Shown piece by piece: positions 25,433-33,997 of a stretch of 43,267 nucleotides of DNA. The notes beneath the pieces were generated by a model that saw only the letters and a list, made by a program, of their open reading frames with translations, did no database searches and was not told the origin of the DNA. Position 1 is the stretch's first letter, and each line of letters starts with the position of its first letter. The stretch comes from an uncultured Lachnospiraceae bacterium. Its GTDB lineage: Bacteria; Bacillota; Clostridia; Lachnospirales; Lachnospiraceae. A program made the position numbers and the translations under genes. Location: positions 1-43,267 of the forward strand of contig CAMHCL010000001.1 in the NCBI GenBank assembly GCA_946183625.1. The letters run 5' to 3'.

Positions 25433-27057
25433 CATTCACTCTTCTCTTCGTTATCTACCACTAGGGTGGCGGAGCCGAAGGCCTTAAGTGGTTTACCGTT
25501 CTCGTCGTACTCAAGGGTGTAGCGGACAATGAATGGTATACGGCCTGCCGTAAGCGGTATGACTGCTTCCAGATTGTCAACACCATCTCTCATCTGTTTC
25601 ATCCAGTCTCTGTACATGTCTGCATAGTCTGCAGGGAACAGACCGGATTCTATAACAGGTTCCGGATAGTTCTTTACAACTGGCGGAAGCCCCAGGTCTC
25701 TCATACATCTGAAGCATGGATGCATCTCAAAGGTTGAGAGATTTACTTCCCATGCATATACATTTGCATGCTCAAATCCATATTTAAGAAGATGCTCACT
25801 GTTATTTAACTCCATCAAAGCCTTCTTCTCTGTAGTTACATTCCTTACTCTCGAATATATAAGGTACTTATCTCCACCCTTACCTACCACTCTCATGTGG
25901 CTTCTGATACATATCTTTTCTTCTCCACACAATTTTGTACAGTAACTACGCCAGGTGTCACACATTTCTTCATCATCAGAGGCAATGGCTTTCTTGATAG
26001 TTTCTTCATATATTTTGAGATTTTCTTCATCAAAGCATTCCCATGGATCGCTATTCAGAATGTCATATTCATCCTGACCTCTGCCAATCTCTCTGACGTA
26101 CTGCTCATTAACTCTGTGAATTTCAGCTGAATGATCATATATATCGTATGTCATTACAACTGCCGGCCCTACAAAGTTACTGAAAATGATTGCTTCCATA
26201 GAATCCGGATCCCAGAATTTGCCATTATCCATATCAGTGATCAGCTGCATCGCAGACTGCACCGGCTCATAATCCATATCCTTGATTTTCTGAAGGAAGC
26301 CAGCCTCTTCAAGAGGTTTTGAATACAGATAACCCTGGATATAATTACAGCCCATGCTCTTAAGGAAGTTAGCCATTTCCATGGTCTCAACGCCCTCTGC
26401 AATAACAGGTGTCTGTAGCCATTTTGCCATCTGAATGATGGAATTAAGGATCGTACCACCACGGCCTCCAAGCTTTCCACTCATGAAGATCATGTCCAGC
26501 TTGATTATATCTATATCCAGATCCTTCAGGATGTTCAGTGATGAATATCCGCTTCCGAAGTCATCCATTTCAACCAGATAGCCATAACCATGGAGCCTGT
26601 CCAGTGCATTTTTAACCAGCTTTATACCACCTATAGCTGAGGATTCTGTAATCTCTATACGAAGATATTTAACTGGAACATCGTACTTCTGCCTTATCTT
26701 CTCTATCTCTTCAACATAATCTCTGTCATAGATATCATAGCGGGACAGATTAACAGAAATCGGAACAACAGTTAACCCTTCATCGATACATTTATTAATA
26801 AATCTGCAAACCATATCAAACAGATGCAGATCAGCCTTATATATAAGGCCATTACTCTCCAGTACAGGAATAAAATCGGAAGGGTACTGCATTCCGCATT
26901 CCGGATCCTTCCATCTCATAAGAGCCTCCGCTCCAACCATACGTCCGGTTGAATGATTTACCTGAGGCTGAAAATATGCAAATATATGATCATTCTCTAT
27001 CGCTTCATCAAAAGCAGCAAGCAGCTCCTGCTCATTCATACGACTATTTGCAACCAA
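25432..27057 (-). CDS. EAL-domain c-di-GMP phosphodiesterase with C-terminal PAS-like region
   Basis: The EAL domain (about residues 10-255) hydrolyses c-di-GMP to pGpG. Its catalytic and metal-binding residues appear intact: EALMRW, ISVNLSRYD, LRIEITES, DDFGSGYSSLN, IIKLDMIFM, VIAEGVET and IQGYLYSKP. After a linker, a PAS-like sensor region (about 280-410) and a further roughly 120-residue segment follow; no GGDEF domain is present. The EAL-first order is less common than sensor-first. The start is unusual: GGGGAGG is placed correctly for a TTG at 27057 (protein MVANSRMNEQELL). The GTG at 27066 overlaps the ribosome site and the first ATG (27039) is too far. The protein is soluble. It should lower c-di-GMP in response to an unknown signal. 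Confidence 0.88.
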   Translation of the reverse strand: MVANSRMNEQELLAAFDEAIENDHIFAYFQPQVNHSTGRMVGAEALMRWKDPECGMQYPSDFIPVLESNGLIYKADLHLFDMVCRFINKCIDEGLTVVPISVNLSRYDIYDRDYVEEIEKIRQKYDVPVKYLRIEITESSAIGGIKLVKNALDRLHGYGYLVEMDDFGSGYSSLNILKDLDIDIIKLDMIFMSGKLGGRGGTILNSIIQMAKWLQTPVIAEGVETMEMANFLKSMGCNYIQGYLYSKPLEEAGFLQKIKDMDYEPVQSAMQLITDMDNGKFWDPDSMEAIIFSNFVGPAVVMTYDIYDHSAEIHRVNEQYVREIGRGQDEYDILNSDPWECFDEENLKIYEETIKKAIASDDEEMCDTWRSYCTKLCGEEKICIRSHMRVVGKGGDKYLIYSRVRNVTTEKKALMELNNSEHLLKYGFEHANVYAWEVNLSTFEMHPCFRCMRDLGLPPVVKNYPEPVIESGLFPADYADMYRDWMKQMRDGVDNLEAVIPLTAGRIPFIVRYTLEYDENGKPLKAFGSATLVVDNEEKSE

Positions 27058-27107
27058 TCCAAGCACCTCCCCATCACTTAAAAAACAAGCTTTCGTGCTA
27101 CATTTTA

Positions 27108-27137
27108 ATTATAATATAACCTTTAACCTTTAAGCAA
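27108..27137 (-). promoter_or_regulatory. Putative promoter of the EAL gene
   Basis: TTGCTT (27132-27137) and a perfect TATAAT (27108-27113) are 18 bases apart on the minus strand. The -35 lies next to the T-run of the upstream terminator. Confidence 0.55.
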
Positions 27138-27141
27138 TAAA

Positions 27142-27175
27142 AAAAGGCCGATAAATAAAGCATTATCGGCCTTTT
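27142..27175 (-). terminator. Intrinsic terminator after the propeller-like lipoprotein gene
   Basis: A 13-bp perfect stem, AAAAGGCCGATAA / TTATCGGCCTTTT, with an 8-base loop is followed on the minus strand by a run of T. It lies about 24 bases after the stop at 27199 and is nearly symmetrical, so it could work in both directions. Confidence 0.92.
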
Positions 27176-27198
27176 CGAATCATTTTATTAAGTTGATC

Positions 27199-28662
27199 TT
27201 AGTAACCCTTGATCGTAAATACAATAGCCTCGTCAGCTGACTTGTCTTCACGCTCTTCTGTCATTACAGTATAAACTGTTCCATCAGATGTTACACAGCT
27301 GTCTGCGAACCATGGATAATTTGTACTGAAGAGCTCGCTGTCCTCGATACGTCCGATGTAAGAACCATCCTTGTTCCAGAATGTTACTGTACGCATGTTA
27401 CCATCCATAGCCATGAATGTGCTGTCAGACTCTGTCATATATGTAACGCTTCCAAGCCCTACATTCTCGCCGTCAGCATGAAGTGCCTGCTGGAATGTAC
27501 CTGCTGTGTCATATACGAATACTGTATGTCCATCATCGCTATCCTTAGGTGAACCACATACGAAGATGTGATCGTTAGATACGGTGATGTTTGAAATGAT
27601 ATCAACCTCTGGGAATGAAATAGCTGTAGTTGTAGCTGTTCCATCTGCGATTTCAACCTTGAAGCACTCCTCACCAGATGTGAAGTAAGAGATACCCATA
27701 GTACCTGCTGGGTTCATAGCTACATAATCAATATCCTGATTATCAAATGTATTAGCTACTGCTCCATCCTTCCACTCAATAAATGGTGCACTGAAGGATG
27801 ACAGGTAGAGACTACCATTATCTGACACGTCCATATTTGAGTACTCAGCGCCCAGATCATATTCATTGCTGAACTTAAGTGTATCACCACTGATTGAATA
27901 CTCTCTTAATGTTGTCTTGTTAAGGAGATAAACCTTATCACCTACAACTCCGATCTGATGTTCAAATGTATCGTGTGTAATAAGTGGCTCATCCATAAGA
28001 AGTGGAGAAGCTGTAACAGTTACACTGCCAACTGTTGCATCAGAAGCTGTTGCAGTAAATGGTGTTCCTTCCCAATACCAAGGACCATCTTCATTTCCAA
28101 TATCATTGATGTTGTATGTGATACCATCCAGAAGCGTCTGAACTGCAGGATTACTTACCTCACCATTAACTTCAATTTCAAATGACTCATTAGCGCCCTC
28201 ATTACGAGCGATATACTCTACTGAAGACTCTGACTTCTCATACTTCAGGAATTCGGCACCGCCGATATTGATTCTGTCATATCCGCCTTCATCATATTCC
28301 TTTTCATCGAATCCATCGCTGTAAAGACTGTCTCTGAATCCATAAGGATCACCAATTCTGGCACTGATGTAGACATTTACCTTGTCTTCCTCGCCATCGC
28401 TTATCTTAAGAGTAACGCTTGACTGTTCATCTTCGTCATAGAGATCATCCTCTTCATATGACCAAACACTGTCATCATAAGTTACGGTGAACAGACTAGT
28501 TTTAAGGCCATCACCTGCGGTTGCGGAGTCTCCACTTGAAGCTTCTGTTGCAGCTTCAGTTGTTGGAGTTTCTGCCTCAGTGTCTTCAGCCTTAGCTCCA
28601 CATGCACAAAGTGAAAATACAAGAGCCATTGCTACGGACGCAGCTAGAAATTTCTTTTTCAT
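27199..28662 (-). CDS. Secreted lipoprotein, probable beta-propeller domain, unknown function
   Basis: This 487-residue protein begins with a lipoprotein signal peptide ending in LCAC (Cys21), followed by a Thr/Glu/Ala-rich linker. The N-terminal half (about 45-190) is acidic and beta-rich. The C-terminal part (about 220-485) contains repeated strands of the kind found in propellers: YLLNKTTLREYSISGDTLKF, NGSLYLSSFSAPFIEWKDG, HTVFVYDTAGTFQQALHADG and MRTVTFWNKDGSYIGRI. I do not recognise a specific family. The Gly-x-Tyr-Ile-Gly-Arg-type repeat and the extracellular anchoring suggest binding of a ligand or a partner at the cell surface. GGGAGG is 7 bases before the ATG; it has its own promoter and terminator and is monocistronic. 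Confidence 0.8.
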   Translation of the reverse strand: MKKKFLAASVAMALVFSLCACGAKAEDTEAETPTTEAATEASSGDSATAGDGLKTSLFTVTYDDSVWSYEEDDLYDEDEQSSVTLKISDGEEDKVNVYISARIGDPYGFRDSLYSDGFDEKEYDEGGYDRINIGGAEFLKYEKSESSVEYIARNEGANESFEIEVNGEVSNPAVQTLLDGITYNINDIGNEDGPWYWEGTPFTATASDATVGSVTVTASPLLMDEPLITHDTFEHQIGVVGDKVYLLNKTTLREYSISGDTLKFSNEYDLGAEYSNMDVSDNGSLYLSSFSAPFIEWKDGAVANTFDNQDIDYVAMNPAGTMGISYFTSGEECFKVEIADGTATTTAISFPEVDIISNITVSNDHIFVCGSPKDSDDGHTVFVYDTAGTFQQALHADGENVGLGSVTYMTESDSTFMAMDGNMRTVTFWNKDGSYIGRIEDSELFSTNYPWFADSCVTSDGTVYTVMTEEREDKSADEAIVFTIKGY

Positions 28663-28703
28663 AGTTGTTCCTCCCTTTCATTTTTCATATAAACACCGCA
28701 GTC

Positions 28704-28732
28704 ATTATATCACAATAATGGTATAAATACAA
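28704..28732 (-). promoter_or_regulatory. Putative promoter of the lipoprotein gene
   Basis: TTGTAT (28727-28732) and TATAAT (28704-28709) are 17 bases apart on the minus strand, about 40 bases before ATG 28662 and just after the TetR stop at 28746. Confidence 0.65.
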
Positions 28733-28745
28733 AAATTATGCGGTT

Positions 28746-29309
28746 CTACCGGAGGATTGCAACTATCCACTCCGGATCCGGAGCCTTCATTTCCTTATCC
28801 ATAGCCATTTCTTCCATTATTCCCTGAACCGATGACCAGAAGCATCTGGACATGAGCAACGCGCCCCCCTTGTGAAATGTACCGGCCTTCTGTCCGGCTT
28901 TTATAAGCTCTGCCGTTCCCTCAACAGTCTTAACTGAGAGTGCCAGTTTTCTGGCCTCCTCCGGCATTCCTGGTCTTCTTACCTGTCCCATGAGAACAAA
29001 CATATTGAATACCCAAGGCTGCTGCTTGGCATACGCAAACAACTGGGTCAGAAATCCTGTAAGAAATACATCCGGTGGAAGATCAGGAACCTGATCAGCC
29101 ACCTTGGTTCCTTCCACTCCCATCTTAACCAGTTCCAGGAGCAGTTCTTCCTTGGATTCAAAATAATGGAACATAAGCCCGGTGCTCATGGGAACCGCTG
29201 CAGCTATATCTGCAATCTTCGTATCATAATAACCACGTTCCACAAAAAGTGTCAGCGCCGTCATCAGGATTGCTTTTCTTCTTTCCTCTTTCTGTTCTGC
29301 TCTCGTCAT
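28746..29309 (-). CDS. TetR-family transcriptional regulator
   Basis: The N-terminal helix-turn-helix is clear: RRKAILMTALTLFVERGYYD then TKIADIAAAVPMSTGLMFHYFESKEELLLEL. The C-terminal ligand-binding region is less conserved. I start at ATG 29309 (MTRAEQKEERR), which has GGAG eight bases upstream; an in-frame GTG at 29330 has no ribosome site. The gene follows the FAD oxidoreductase by 77 bases on the same strand with no terminator of the U-run type between them. The palindromic operators at the oxidoreductase promoter would therefore make this an autoregulated operon (inference). Confidence 0.88.
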   Translation of the reverse strand: MTRAEQKEERRKAILMTALTLFVERGYYDTKIADIAAAVPMSTGLMFHYFESKEELLLELVKMGVEGTKVADQVPDLPPDVFLTGFLTQLFAYAKQQPWVFNMFVLMGQVRRPGMPEEARKLALSVKTVEGTAELIKAGQKAGTFHKGGALLMSRCFWSSVQGIMEEMAMDKEMKAPDPEWIVAILR

Positions 29310-29386
29310 ATCCTTTTCTCCATTTTTCACGCCAATTTTCGTCGCATGTTACCTATCTATCCGTGCCACCATCCGGCACATTTTAC

Positions 29387-30883
29387 TTAAATATCTATGC
29401 TCTTCTTCTCGCTCTTAAGAATTCTCTGGATGGCGAATTTTCCACTTGCTGCAGCAACCGGAAGTCCACCCGGAGAGCTTGTCCACTGACCTGCTACATA
29501 CATGTTCTTGATTCCCTTAAGTCTGCCCTTCATCTTCAGCTGCTTTGCTTCAGGTGTTGTTGTGAAGCTCATGTAGCTTCCATGATATGCGTTGCAATAT
29601 CTCTCATAAGTAAGTGGTGTCCAGCAGTCCAGGAATTCCATGTCGCCCTTAAGTTCTGGGAAGGTGTCCTCTATACGCTTCTGAACCTCTGCTGTAAGCT
29701 CTTCCTTCACCTGACGATACTCTTCTTCAGAAAGGCTCTTCCAGTATTCAAAATCCTCATCAACCTGAGTGATGCAGGTCTGGATAACCTGTCTGCCATC
29801 CTTTACGAAGATTGGATCATAGCCATAAGCCTTCACATACATTCTGTCAAATGTTCTGTTGCCCACCTTTATAGGATCAACGTCGATAAATATAGTCTCG
29901 CCTCTATTATATTCCTCGCTCACTGCAAATGCGATCTGGAAACCGCTGGTTGCAGGATACTTCTTAGGTGATTCATATGCAGCCTTGAATTCCTTTGGCA
30001 TGTAGCCTTCTGGAAGGAACTTGTTGAAGAGAACATGTGTATCAACTGTTGGGATTATATAGTCAGCTCCCACAAATGCTCCATCTTCGAGCTTGATTCC
30101 TGTAGCAATCTTCTTCTCAATAACTATCTTCTCAGTACTTGCATTGTAGAATATCTTGCCGCCCAGTTCCTTGAATCTGTTCTCCATTCTGAGTGACATC
30201 TGAAGAGATGCTCCCATAGGGATCTTGCCGTTTCCATCAGCCATTGTTGCGTACGATACTAGGAATGCATATGCACAGTATTCCTTTGGAAGATAATCGC
30301 ACATCAGTCTCTGAAGTAATGGGGACTTAAATCTCTTGCTATACTCTCCAAGAGATATCTTGCCGAACTCCTTCATAACCTTAGGGAAGTCAGCCATATC
30401 CTTGCCCATTTCGATGTAATCCTTTACGCTCCACATTTCCATTGGTTTCTTAGCTGGGAACAGGCACTGCTTTGAATATTCTACATACTGGATGAATTTC
30501 TTTATCTCAACTTCATCTTCAGGAGAGAGCTCGATGAGCTCGCGCTCTGTTCTCTCCAGATCATTCCAAAGTGTTGCTGTTCTGCCTTCATACATGCATG
30601 TATAGAATGCATTTATTTTAGCATATTCCATGTCATCTGATAAAGCCCCAACCTTCTTCCATACATCATACATCTCTGTGTCTTTTCTTGTACCTGTGAG
30701 CCAGTGAATGCAGTTATCAATGTGGTAACCCTTTCTATTCCATCCGATGCACTCGCCACCTGGAATAGCGTTCTTCTCATATATCTCAACCTCAAAGCCT
30801 GAAAGCAGTCCATATATTCCTGCTGTTAAACCTGCGATACCTCCACCAATTACAACGATCTTCTCTTTCTTTGCTGAATTCAT
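29387..30883 (-). CDS. FAD-dependent oxidoreductase, phytoene-desaturase-like (CrtI superfamily)
   Basis: This 498-residue flavoprotein begins with the dinucleotide-binding fold VVIGGGIAGLTAGIYGLLSG, followed by the acidic end of the second strand (EIYEKNAIPGGECIGW). It ends with the FAD-contacting motif MYVAGQWTSSPGGLPVAAAS near residues 465-485, as in carotenoid desaturases and related amine-oxidase-fold enzymes. The substrate is not evident; there is no phytoene synthase nearby, so a carotenoid role is not supported. ATG 30883 has GGAGG eight bases upstream (GTG 30898 would lie within that region). Control: a TTGACA promoter with three palindromes (30918-30998). The next gene is a TetR regulator. 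Confidence 0.82.
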   Translation of the reverse strand: MNSAKKEKIVVIGGGIAGLTAGIYGLLSGFEVEIYEKNAIPGGECIGWNRKGYHIDNCIHWLTGTRKDTEMYDVWKKVGALSDDMEYAKINAFYTCMYEGRTATLWNDLERTERELIELSPEDEVEIKKFIQYVEYSKQCLFPAKKPMEMWSVKDYIEMGKDMADFPKVMKEFGKISLGEYSKRFKSPLLQRLMCDYLPKEYCAYAFLVSYATMADGNGKIPMGASLQMSLRMENRFKELGGKIFYNASTEKIVIEKKIATGIKLEDGAFVGADYIIPTVDTHVLFNKFLPEGYMPKEFKAAYESPKKYPATSGFQIAFAVSEEYNRGETIFIDVDPIKVGNRTFDRMYVKAYGYDPIFVKDGRQVIQTCITQVDEDFEYWKSLSEEEYRQVKEELTAEVQKRIEDTFPELKGDMEFLDCWTPLTYERYCNAYHGSYMSFTTTPEAKQLKMKGRLKGIKNMYVAGQWTSSPGGLPVAAASGKFAIQRILKSEKKSIDI

Positions 30884-30917
30884 TTTTATTTCCTCCACTT
30901 TTGAAATTTATGTTTTG

Positions 30918-30998
30918 TTGAATGTGTATTCATTGAATGTATATTCAATATACAGCATCAAAAGTGGTTTGTCAACAGAAAATTGAATTTAAATTCAA
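30918..30998 (-). promoter_or_regulatory. Promoter with three TTGAAT-N4-ATTCAA operators
   Basis: On the minus strand TTGACA (30970-30975) and TATATT (30947-30952) are 17 bases apart. Palindromic sites lie at 30918-30933 (one mismatch), 30933-30948 and 30983-30998 (perfect 16-bp palindrome TTGAATTTAAATTCAA). One overlaps the -10/start, one lies downstream and one upstream of the -35. This is typical of TetR repression; the regulator is probably the TetR at 28746-29309. Confidence 0.8.
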
Positions 30999-31005
30999 CG
31001 AAATA

Positions 31006-31030
31006 AAAAACGGCACCGAGTGCCGTTTTT
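31006..31030 (-). terminator. Bidirectional intrinsic terminator after the TerB/AAA+ gene
   Basis: The perfect stem AAAAACGGCAC / GTGCCGTTTTT with loop CGA is followed by T on both strands. It lies nine bases from the stop at 31039 and separates this operon from the oxidoreductase promoter. Confidence 0.92.
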
Positions 31031-31038
31031 ACATCTAT

Positions 31039-32694
31039 TTATTTTATCAGGTCTGCTTTCGTGATCGTCATCAGATCATCCGTATTATCGAGGCCTGCAG
31101 TTCCGAGTTCCATAAGGCGGTTTGCCTGGTTGGAGATAACTTTCTCGAAGTAGTTACGTACGGAACGTGCGTTACCGAAGTTCTCTTCTTCTTCGGCTCT
31201 TATCTTCTGGATGGCATCGAGGATCACTTCATCTGTTCCTTCTTCAAGAACGAAGTCCTGGCCGGATACGTATTCCTTAAATATCTGAAGCAGCTCATCA
31301 TCTGAATAGTCGTTGAACTGTATGTATCTGTTGAAACGCGAACGCAGTCCAGGGTTGGAATTGATGAAATCCTTCATCTCTTCTGTATAACCCGCAACGA
31401 TAACTATGAGATTATCTCTGTTATCCTCCATCAATTTAAGAAGTGTGTTGATAGCTTCCTGACCGAAATCGCCTTCATTTTCTGACACAAGGGAATATGC
31501 CTCATCTATAAAGAGGATTCCGCCCATCGCTTGCTTTACAACTTCTGAAACCTTCTCTGCTGTCTGGCCCATGTAGCCTGCAACCATTCCGGTACGGTCT
31601 GTCTCTATCATATGACCCTTCTCAAGGATTCCCAAAGTCTTATATATCTTACCTATGGCTCTTGCTATAGTTGTCTTACCTGTACCAGGATTCCCCGTGA
31701 ATACCAGATGTCTTGAAACCACCGGACTCTTAAGCCCTTTCCTACGACGCATTTCATTTATTAGCATCATATTGACCATGTCGTGGATCTCTTTCTTTAC
31801 ATTTCCGAGTCCCACAAGGCCATCAACGTCATTAAGGATTTCATGAATGGTATCCATATCTATAGGATTACTTTCTTCAGCTTTAGCTGTAGAAGTTGTC
31901 CTGTGAGGTGAACTGAAGGAAGCAAGCTTAAGATCTCCTCTGTAGCTCTCAAGCTGAGTCTCTACAACATTCTTATCATTGAATTCCTTAGCACTATTAT
32001 CTGATTCCTTGAACTCCTCAAGAGGATGTTTGGTAACATCTATACCTTCATCCTGTCTTGGCTGAACCTTCATTTTCAGGCCACCATTACTCATGGCCTT
32101 CTTTTCTTCCGGCGCATCTACGTACTTCACCTCAAGAGGTTTTCTCTGGGCAAGTCTGCTCTTAGTGAAATTAACTGCCTCATCCAGCTGGGAACTCGAA
32201 AATCCATCCAGCTCTTCCATCCTGAAGATAAAATTCAGAATATTGTTGATGAAATAGCTCTGTATCATAACGCAGAATTTAAGAGTAGCACCTGTACAGT
32301 TCAGGATGATATTACCAAATTCCTTCATAGCCCCATAAAGCACACGGGTATTCTCAAGAAAACAGTTCGGGGAAGGATTTTCACTCTTCTCCAGCTCCGC
32401 AACTGTCTTGATGGAAATCGGAATTTTCTTCATATAACTTTCATCAGACAGATAGTCCAGTCCATAGCTCTTAGACAGAATGCTGTAATCAAAATCCACG
32501 CCAAATGTCCTGCTGATCACATCGATTTCCTTACTATCCACATAGCCATCGCTGACCGCGATCATAAAGGCCATTCGTATGGTATCATCACAGAACTGAT
32601 AGAAAAGCTCATTTCCTGACGCTCCAGGAATACGCTTCTCATAGTTCTCACATATTACTTTACATTTATTAAGTACAACACCAATCGGTTCCAC
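31039..32694 (-). CDS. CbbX/SpoVK-type AAA+ ATPase with N-terminal TerB-like region
   Basis: The C-terminal half is a CbbX/SpoVK-type AAA+ ATPase: Walker A GNPGTGKTTIAR, Walker B ILFIDEAYSLVSE, sensor-1 region VIVAGYTEEM and arginine-finger segment NPGLRSRFNRYIQF. The N-terminal part (about 25-190) contains IAVSDGYVDSKEIDVISRTFG, the acidic loop pattern of TerB-like helical domains. A Lys/Glu-rich linker (about 190-280) separates the two. These AAA+ proteins act as remodelling factors; this one has no known client. The start is GTG 32694 with AGGAG six bases upstream. It is the third gene of a unit with a P-type ATPase and a condensation-fold protein. A second CbbX-like protein is encoded at 39264-41051. 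Confidence 0.88.
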   Translation of the reverse strand: MEPIGVVLNKCKVICENYEKRIPGASGNELFYQFCDDTIRMAFMIAVSDGYVDSKEIDVISRTFGVDFDYSILSKSYGLDYLSDESYMKKIPISIKTVAELEKSENPSPNCFLENTRVLYGAMKEFGNIILNCTGATLKFCVMIQSYFINNILNFIFRMEELDGFSSSQLDEAVNFTKSRLAQRKPLEVKYVDAPEEKKAMSNGGLKMKVQPRQDEGIDVTKHPLEEFKESDNSAKEFNDKNVVETQLESYRGDLKLASFSSPHRTTSTAKAEESNPIDMDTIHEILNDVDGLVGLGNVKKEIHDMVNMMLINEMRRRKGLKSPVVSRHLVFTGNPGTGKTTIARAIGKIYKTLGILEKGHMIETDRTGMVAGYMGQTAEKVSEVVKQAMGGILFIDEAYSLVSENEGDFGQEAINTLLKLMEDNRDNLIVIVAGYTEEMKDFINSNPGLRSRFNRYIQFNDYSDDELLQIFKEYVSGQDFVLEEGTDEVILDAIQKIRAEEEENFGNARSVRNYFEKVISNQANRLMELGTAGLDNTDDLMTITKADLIK

Positions 32695-32733
32695 TTTAAT
32701 CTCCTAACATATATAGTACATTTAACCACTGAA

Positions 32734-33984
32734 CTAATCCTGTTTCTTCTTAATCCTGTGGATCGTCATAACTGTATTATTTCCAATCGTTGATATTCCC
32801 ACTATATTCTTACCATAAGATATCACAGGCGGGATAAACGAGAAGAAATCAATCTTATAAGCCCCATATGTATCAGCTATATCCAGCTTCGTAAGATTCG
32901 TTATAGACAGATCCTTGGTCTTCTTTCCGTAACCCAGGATACTTGCCAGTCTTCCCGATGTCCTGCTGTGAAATGTACCGGCATGCTCCAGATTTATAGC
33001 GTCCACAAGAGATGGCCTGAAAGCAGCCATGAAAGGAAGAATGAACATACGTGATTCTTCATCCTCCAGTTTCTTCGTCATACGCTTCTGGACCTTAATT
33101 ACATTTGACTTAAATGACTTATCATAATTGTAAGCATACTTGATGGAAATACCAGTGGCCTGATTGCCCATGCAGCGGTTTCCATCTCCCCGGGCATCCA
33201 CCGCATAACCGATATCCAGCTTTCTGCCCAGCCTGCGAAGGAAAGCTGTTGTGACATAGGCAGTGAATCCAACGTTCCACTCCCTGCATCTCTTCATTAT
33301 TTTCTTCACCGTTTCAGGTTTAATTATGTATTCACTTACCACTGACTCTCTGTCAGCCCAATAGTTCTGGTAAGCCTCGTCCATGTCATCATAGTTAAAT
33401 GTTCTGGCTTCAGTTTCCTTATCCCATCTGATGTTGTAGATCTTAGGAACCAGTACCAGTGGTCCGATCCTATCCTTTAATGCCTCATCACTTATATCCC
33501 CTGCCGGGATAGTACGGATCTCATCCTGTTCTAAGGTTTCTCCGGACAGCGCCTTCATAAAGGACTCAATGAAGTATACAAAGGACTTGCCATCTCCTCC
33601 CAGATGATGCATCAGGAAGAGTATCTTGCAGCCTTCGTCACTTAGTTCGTAGCAAAAAGCTTTTAAGTATTCGCCTTCTTCTATTTTAAACCTGACCTTC
33701 TCTTCACGTTTTAATATATCCATCCATGGCGAAGCTTCGAAGAATATCTTATTATTATCAGCTTTTATCTCGGATGCATCGTCTCCAACGCTTTCATAAA
33801 ATGCTGTTCCATCATCCTGTATGCATACCCTTGTTGCAAGGATCTTGTGGGCAGCGACAGCTTTTTGGAATGCGTCTTTTATAGCATCCTCCGATACATT
33901 TCCACTTATATGAACACGCATGGATATAAGAATGCTGACATCGAAGAGATCAGCTCTTTCTGTTTCAATTTTTGTGATCATCAT
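32734..33984 (-). CDS. Condensation-domain superfamily acyltransferase-like protein
   Basis: This 416-residue stand-alone protein has the active-site motif HHLGGDG (HHxxxDG, about residues 126-132) and the chloramphenicol-acetyltransferase/condensation fold pattern: an N-terminal half with MRVHISGNVSEDAIKDAFQK and a C-terminal half with DARGDGNRCMGNQATG, a DFG-type equivalent of the second subdomain. Stand-alone enzymes of this class make esters or amides from acyl carriers, but no carrier or adenylation domain is near. I use ATG 33984, preceded by AAGGTG; GTG 33993 is part of that ribosome site. It is 13 bases after the stop of the P-type ATPase and 39 bases before the TerB/AAA+ gene, so the three are co-transcribed. 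Confidence 0.75.
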   Translation of the reverse strand: MMITKIETERADLFDVSILISMRVHISGNVSEDAIKDAFQKAVAAHKILATRVCIQDDGTAFYESVGDDASEIKADNNKIFFEASPWMDILKREEKVRFKIEEGEYLKAFCYELSDEGCKILFLMHHLGGDGKSFVYFIESFMKALSGETLEQDEIRTIPAGDISDEALKDRIGPLVLVPKIYNIRWDKETEARTFNYDDMDEAYQNYWADRESVVSEYIIKPETVKKIMKRCREWNVGFTAYVTTAFLRRLGRKLDIGYAVDARGDGNRCMGNQATGISIKYAYNYDKSFKSNVIKVQKRMTKKLEDEESRMFILPFMAAFRPSLVDAINLEHAGTFHSRTSGRLASILGYGKKTKDLSITNLTKLDIADTYGAYKIDFFSFIPPVISYGKNIVGISTIGNNTVMTIHRIKKKQD

Positions 33985-33997
33985 ATTATTCACCTTA

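Noticed and set aside
29340..29386. Terminator between the FAD oxidoreductase and TetR genes
   Set aside because: A GTGCC/GGCAC stem exists (near 29361-29380), but no T-run follows on the minus strand.
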